Below, piece after piece: positions 62,201-64,000 of a stretch of 64,000 nucleotides of DNA (position 1 is the stretch's first letter; each line of letters starts with the position of its first letter). The notes below the pieces were generated by a model. The model ran no database searches. It saw only the letters and a program-made list of their open reading frames with translations, and had not been told where the DNA came from. The position numbers and the translations under genes were made by a program. The stretch comes from Megalonaias nervosa (taxonomy: Eukaryota > Mollusca > Bivalvia > Unionida > Unionidae), in the NCBI GenBank assembly GCA_016617855.1, contig JAECUM010009758.1:78495-142494 (forward strand). Direction: 5' to 3'.

Positions 62201-64000
62201 CATCCTCCAGCATGGGGGCATTGAAAGCTGTCAGAAGATCATTTCATCCAAACATGGAGGCATTGAGAGTTGTCAAAAGATCATTTCATCCAAACATGGA
62301 GGCATTGAGAGTTGTCAAAAGATTATACAGCATCTGAACACCTGGGTTGTTGAGAGCTTTCAAAAGGTCACATCATCCCAACACCTGTGCTATTGAGAGT
62401 GTTTAAAAGATCACATCCTCCCAGCATGGAGGCATTGAGAGATGTCAGAAGATCACATCCTTCCAACATGGAGGCATTGAGAGCTGTCAGAAGATCACAT
62501 CATCCAAACATGGAGGTATTGAGAGCTGTCAAAAGATCACATCCTTCCAACTTGGAGGAAATCAGAGCTGTCAAAAGATCACATCCTCTCAACATGGAGG
62601 CATTGAGAGCTGTCAGAAGATTATATATCATCCCAACATCTGGACTGTTGATAGCTTCAAACGATCACATCATCCCAACACCTGTGTCTTTGTTTTTTTT
62701 TGGTTTTTTGGGGTTTAACACTATTTTTTGGCAGCCAGTATATTTTGGTGGAGGAAGAACCTGTGAAGAACCACTGACCCAATGTACCTTCTGTCAAGCC
62801 TTCTTACATATCTACATTGGCCAAGGTGAGACTCAAACCCATGTGATAGAGGTGAGATGTGATTGGTCTGTATTGGTGAGTGCCTCAGATCACTCAACCT
62901 CCAGGGCCCCCGGGTCTTTGAGAGCCTTCAAGATATCACATCAGTCTAATATCTGAGTCATTGAGAGCTTCAAAAGATCACATCATCCCAGCACCTGAGC
63001 TGTTGGGAGCTTTCAAAAGATCATGTCATCCCAACACCTGGGTTGTTGAGAGCTGTCAAAAGACCATATCATCCCAACATTTTGGCTGTTTACAACTTTC
63101 AGGACATCACATCATTCCAACACCTGGGCTTTTGAAAGCTTTGAAAAGTTCACATCATCCCAAATACCTGAGCTAAGGATAACTTCAAAAGTTCACATCA
63201 TACCATCACCTAAGCCATTGAGAGTTTTCAGTATTCTGTAAATTACAGTATTTTATTATCAGAATTTTAATGAATCTTTCATCTAATCATATTTGCAACA
63301 TAAATATATATAGTGAATTGCTGAGGGAAAAATGAAAATGTTTTATGTTAATTTTACTGTACCTAATGGAAACTGATATATGCTATATTATGTTATGCCA
63401 GTATAGGAGAAATGAAGCCTGGTTATTTTTTTCCAACATGAGGCATTATCAAACCTCACATGTCACGAATCCTGGCCAAAAATAAAATTGCTGAGAAAAT
63501 ATGAATTTGAGCAATTTTTCTTACCAAACATCGACAAGTTCATCAAATCTATCAACAACTACAAACTGTTAAGCCAGGTAGATATCCATATTTCTACTGC
63601 ACATATAGTTTCATCACGTGGGCATTAAATTTGAATGAAACTTAGGTTTATTACTAAATTAGCAAAGATTTTATGCTTGCACAATATTTTTGAGTTAAAA
63701 TATGTTACACAATTAATGAAAAATAAATTACTATTAGAGTGTATTCCTTTATCCAGTGCTTTGTTTATGGGCTGATCAGTGTATAAAATGAATGAAACTG
63801 TCTTTAACATGATAAATTTTCTCCTGTGATTAGAACCTGTTCCAGACAGGCAACGTAGTTCAGCTTGTGTCACGGGCAAGTGGGCACACCCTACAGATTG
63901 TTATGGCCCCAACGGGACATCTTATGGTGGATGGTATGGGACCTGAAGGACAACAGGCTCTGAATGGTACTTCATTCATTACTACTCACTTACAGTGTAC
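55408..64000 (+). CDS. Unrecognised PPPY-containing protein with beta-trefoil-like repeat (4 exons, 3' end outside window)
   Basis: Exons 55408-55497, 56369-56422, 58257-58382 and 63834-63966 have GT/AG junctions and consistent phases (0, 0, 0, then 1). Residues 1-48 are Pro/Gln/Tyr/Val-rich with PPPY at 11-14, a WW-domain ligand type found in many small membrane-trafficking adaptors. Residues 49-90 read RGLFGQIGHELNLLGNTVGR...CATGNVL. The last exon has GNVVQLVSRASGHTLQIVM, PTGHLMVDGMG, whose pattern of alternating hydrophobics, S-x-x-SG-x-x-L and VDG-x-G looks like a beta-trefoil lobe (fascin- or ricin-like). I do not recognise the family, and the fold is inference. No signal peptide. Confidence 0.8.
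55498..56368 (+). other. Third gene, intron 1
   Basis: AT-rich with a (CA)n microsatellite at 56226-56264; nothing else. Confidence 0.7.
56226..56264. repeat. (CA)n microsatellite
   Basis: Pure CA run of about 38 bases. Confidence 0.97.
56369..56422 (+). CDS. Third gene, coding exon 2
   Basis: Eighteen codons, PTTVYVGQPTVVVQQKPS. Acceptor TGTTTTACAG, donor GTAAGT. Short, but both splice sites are strong and the phase fits. Confidence 0.82.
56473..56786 (+). mobile_element. tRNA-derived SINE, family 2
   Basis: GGCCTAGTGGTTAGAGCATC (A box) and GGTCGTGGGTTTGATCCCC (B box), then the shared body ending GAAAAATTGTTAAGGCTACG and a (CA)n tail. The anticodon-loop position reads CTAGGAT, resembling tRNA-Pro(AGG). 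It is better preserved than the 33.5-kb copy. Confidence 0.94.
56787..57110 (+). other. Third gene, intron 2, after the SINE
   Basis: (CA)n tail to 56810, then plain AT-rich sequence. Confidence 0.6.
57111..58020. repeat. Degenerate ~175-bp tandem family
   Basis: Successive segments share ATGATGTCTAGTTGGTCCTA-like, AAATGGTGCAGATCTGACAT-like and TTGTTATAGCTACT..GGAAAGTCATATC phrases about every 170-180 bases, roughly five copies, strongly diverged. The style matches 23.5-24.4 kb. Confidence 0.75.
58257..58382 (+). CDS. Third gene, coding exon 3
   Basis: RGLFGQIGHELNLLGNTVGR, then EVDYCVTSINKTLSTCATGN, VL; 42 codons. Acceptor TCTTTTTTTCAG, donor GTAGGT, phase 0 at both ends. The Gly-rich amphipathic segment could be a helical linker. 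Confidence 0.85.
58571..58862. repeat. 52-bp minisatellite, about 6 copies
   Basis: GTGATATTTGCAATGCCTGT, then ACCAATCTGGATGGCATTTG, then AGGCCGATCCCA; the last copies are shortened. Confidence 0.93.
58915..59275. repeat. 27-bp minisatellite, about 13 copies
   Basis: GTATTAGAATATTTGAATGG followed by GAAATCG. The last five copies are identical, while the first ones vary (ATTCTAATGGGAAATT), so homogenisation is stronger at the right side. Confidence 0.94.
59276..59728 (+). other. Third gene, intron 3, spacer between minisatellites
   Basis: No repeat or coding signal seen. Confidence 0.6.
59729..59900. repeat. 33-bp minisatellite, about 5 copies
   Basis: ATATCAAATTTAACATGGTA followed by TAGAGCAGGGGTC; terminal copies are diverged. 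The unit is a multiple of three, which yields an open frame on the minus strand that I consider an artefact. Confidence 0.93.
59901..60020. repeat. Short GGGATGG-rich duplication
   Basis: Three loose copies of (GC)AGGATGG..TTG.GAGTT.. with TTTTCA.TGCATCTCATTG, spaced about 55-60 bases. Confidence 0.6.
60506..62158 (-). mobile_element. L2-like non-LTR retrotransposon, 5'-truncated
   Basis: A minus-strand reverse transcriptase (62180-60666 region) is followed by a 3' tail with GTAAAGCACTTAGAGCTTAT near 60510-60530. This is the AAAGCGCTTAGAG-type end of L2/CR1 elements. No endonuclease domain is present, so it is a typical 5'-truncated insertion. Confidence 0.88.
60666..62180 (-). pseudogene. 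L2-like reverse transcriptase, frameshifted
   Basis: Motifs in order are SFFKTAIVKPLLKKP, KNYRPVSNLPFMSKILEKVV, SAYRPCHSTETTLLKVVNDL, LDLSAAFDTIDHDILL (motif A Asp present), GVPQG (motif B) and HQLYADDTQIY (motif C intact), then TWNELPTELRHKDTVISFKS at the C-terminus. Three overlapping frames are needed, with shifts near 61.8 and 61.6 kb. The intact YADD and long open frames suggest a fairly young copy. Confidence 0.92.
62693..62850 (-). mobile_element. SINE copy, family 1, inserted in the 42-bp array
   Basis: In minus orientation CACATGGGTTTGAGTCTCAC is the B box; CAGTGGTTCTTCACAGGTTC and ATACTGGCTGCCAAAAAATA are the diverged body. It ends in the T-rich CCCAAAAAACCAAAAAAA tail at 62695-62712. 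Confidence 0.78.
63231..63833 (+). other. Third gene, intron 3, distal end
   Basis: Plain AT-rich sequence; the acceptor before exon 4 is TCCTGTGATTAG. Confidence 0.6.
63834..63966 (+). CDS. Third gene, coding exon 4
   Basis: NLFQTGNVVQLVSRASGHTL then QIVMAPTGHLMVDGMGPEG, QQALN, ending in phase 1 at GTACTT. Codon use and conservation-like patterning (Gly, Asp and hydrophobic spacing) make it the strongest coding exon of this gene. Confidence 0.85.

Larger units (their letters stand above)
60071..63000. repeat. Direct duplication of about 150 bp, 2.8 kb apart
   Basis: 60071-60220 and 62851-63000 share GGTGAGATGTGATTGGTCTG, ATCACTCAACCTCCAGGGCC and TCTAATATCTGAGTCATTGA with few differences. 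The second copy directly adjoins a SINE. It indicates a segmental duplication of one edge of the 42-bp array. Confidence 0.92.
60130..63230. repeat. 42-bp minisatellite, split by an L2-like retroelement and a SINE
   Basis: The unit is AAAAGATCACATCCTCCCAA, CATGGAGGCATTGAGAGCTG, TC, with a second subtype CACCTGGGCTGTTGAGAGCT. The left part is 60130-60505 and the right part about 62160-63230. Junction sequences on both sides of the retroelement belong to the array. The 14-codon register gives a plus-strand open frame at 62387-62956 that reads repeats such as MEALRAVRRSHP; I treat it as non-genic. Confidence 0.93.

Noticed and set aside
62387..62956. A 189-codon repetitive open frame as a real protein
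   Set aside because: It is the translation of a 42-bp minisatellite plus a SINE; the unit being a multiple of three keeps it open.

Overview
This window reads as animal nuclear DNA: AT-rich, intron-dense, with short phase-consistent exons in long introns full of repeats. The mix of Penelope-like, DIRS-like, L2-like, hAT, Tigger and Mutator-like remnants, tRNA-headed SINEs and diverged repeats of the 'GGTCAAGGTCAC' type points to a lophotrochozoan, most likely a bivalve mollusc. The species assignment is inference.

Three genes are supported by spliced reading frames. (1) 275-25456, plus strand: the last eleven exons of POLE, the catalytic subunit of DNA polymerase epsilon. They give 434 residues plus stop, covering the end of the inactive C-terminal half and both C-terminal cysteine clusters; the catalytic half lies left of the window. 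(2) 43909-34817, minus strand: an apparently nearly complete four-exon homologue of out at first (OAF), 264 residues as modelled, with an uncertain secretion signal. (3) 55408 to beyond the right edge, plus strand: the first four coding exons of a protein I do not recognise, with a Pro-rich PPPY-containing N-terminus and a repeat that looks like one lobe of a beta-trefoil. I see no functional link among the three. POLE acts at the replication fork, OAF is a secreted or extracellular family, and the third is unknown.

Region by region. 1-25.5 kb is POLE; its introns hold a 70-bp satellite of about 23 copies (5.77-7.39 kb), a (CT)n run, a deleted Tigger element (15.4-16.1 kb), a hAT-like remnant (17.1-18.1 kb), two minisatellites (18.9-19.6 kb) and a hAT MITE (24.7 kb). 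25.5-34.8 kb is intergenic, with a decayed DIRS-type retroelement (RNase H and tyrosine-recombinase pieces, 29.9-31.5 kb) and a SINE. 34.8-43.9 kb is oaf; its 6.6-kb first intron carries a 3.6-kb hAT-like element with an exact 8-bp target duplication, a 2-kb TA-flanked element nested inside that, and a cluster of fold-back elements. 43.9-55.4 kb is intergenic and the richest in mobile DNA: a 25-bp minisatellite hit by a MITE, a second MITE, a Mutator-like element with long inverted repeats, a non-LTR RT scrap, a Penelope-like RT and a third MITE. 55.4-64 kb is the third gene, whose third intron is a run of four or five unrelated minisatellites; the last is split by a 1.65-kb L2-like retroelement.

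The most unusual pattern is that tandem repeats have grown across or against splice sites at three places: two POLE donors (12.08 and 22.32 kb) and the presumed acceptor before the third gene's start codon (55.4 kb). I found no convincing new multi-gene system. The best candidates for something undescribed are the 70-bp satellite embedded in a decayed reading frame and the unrecognised third gene.
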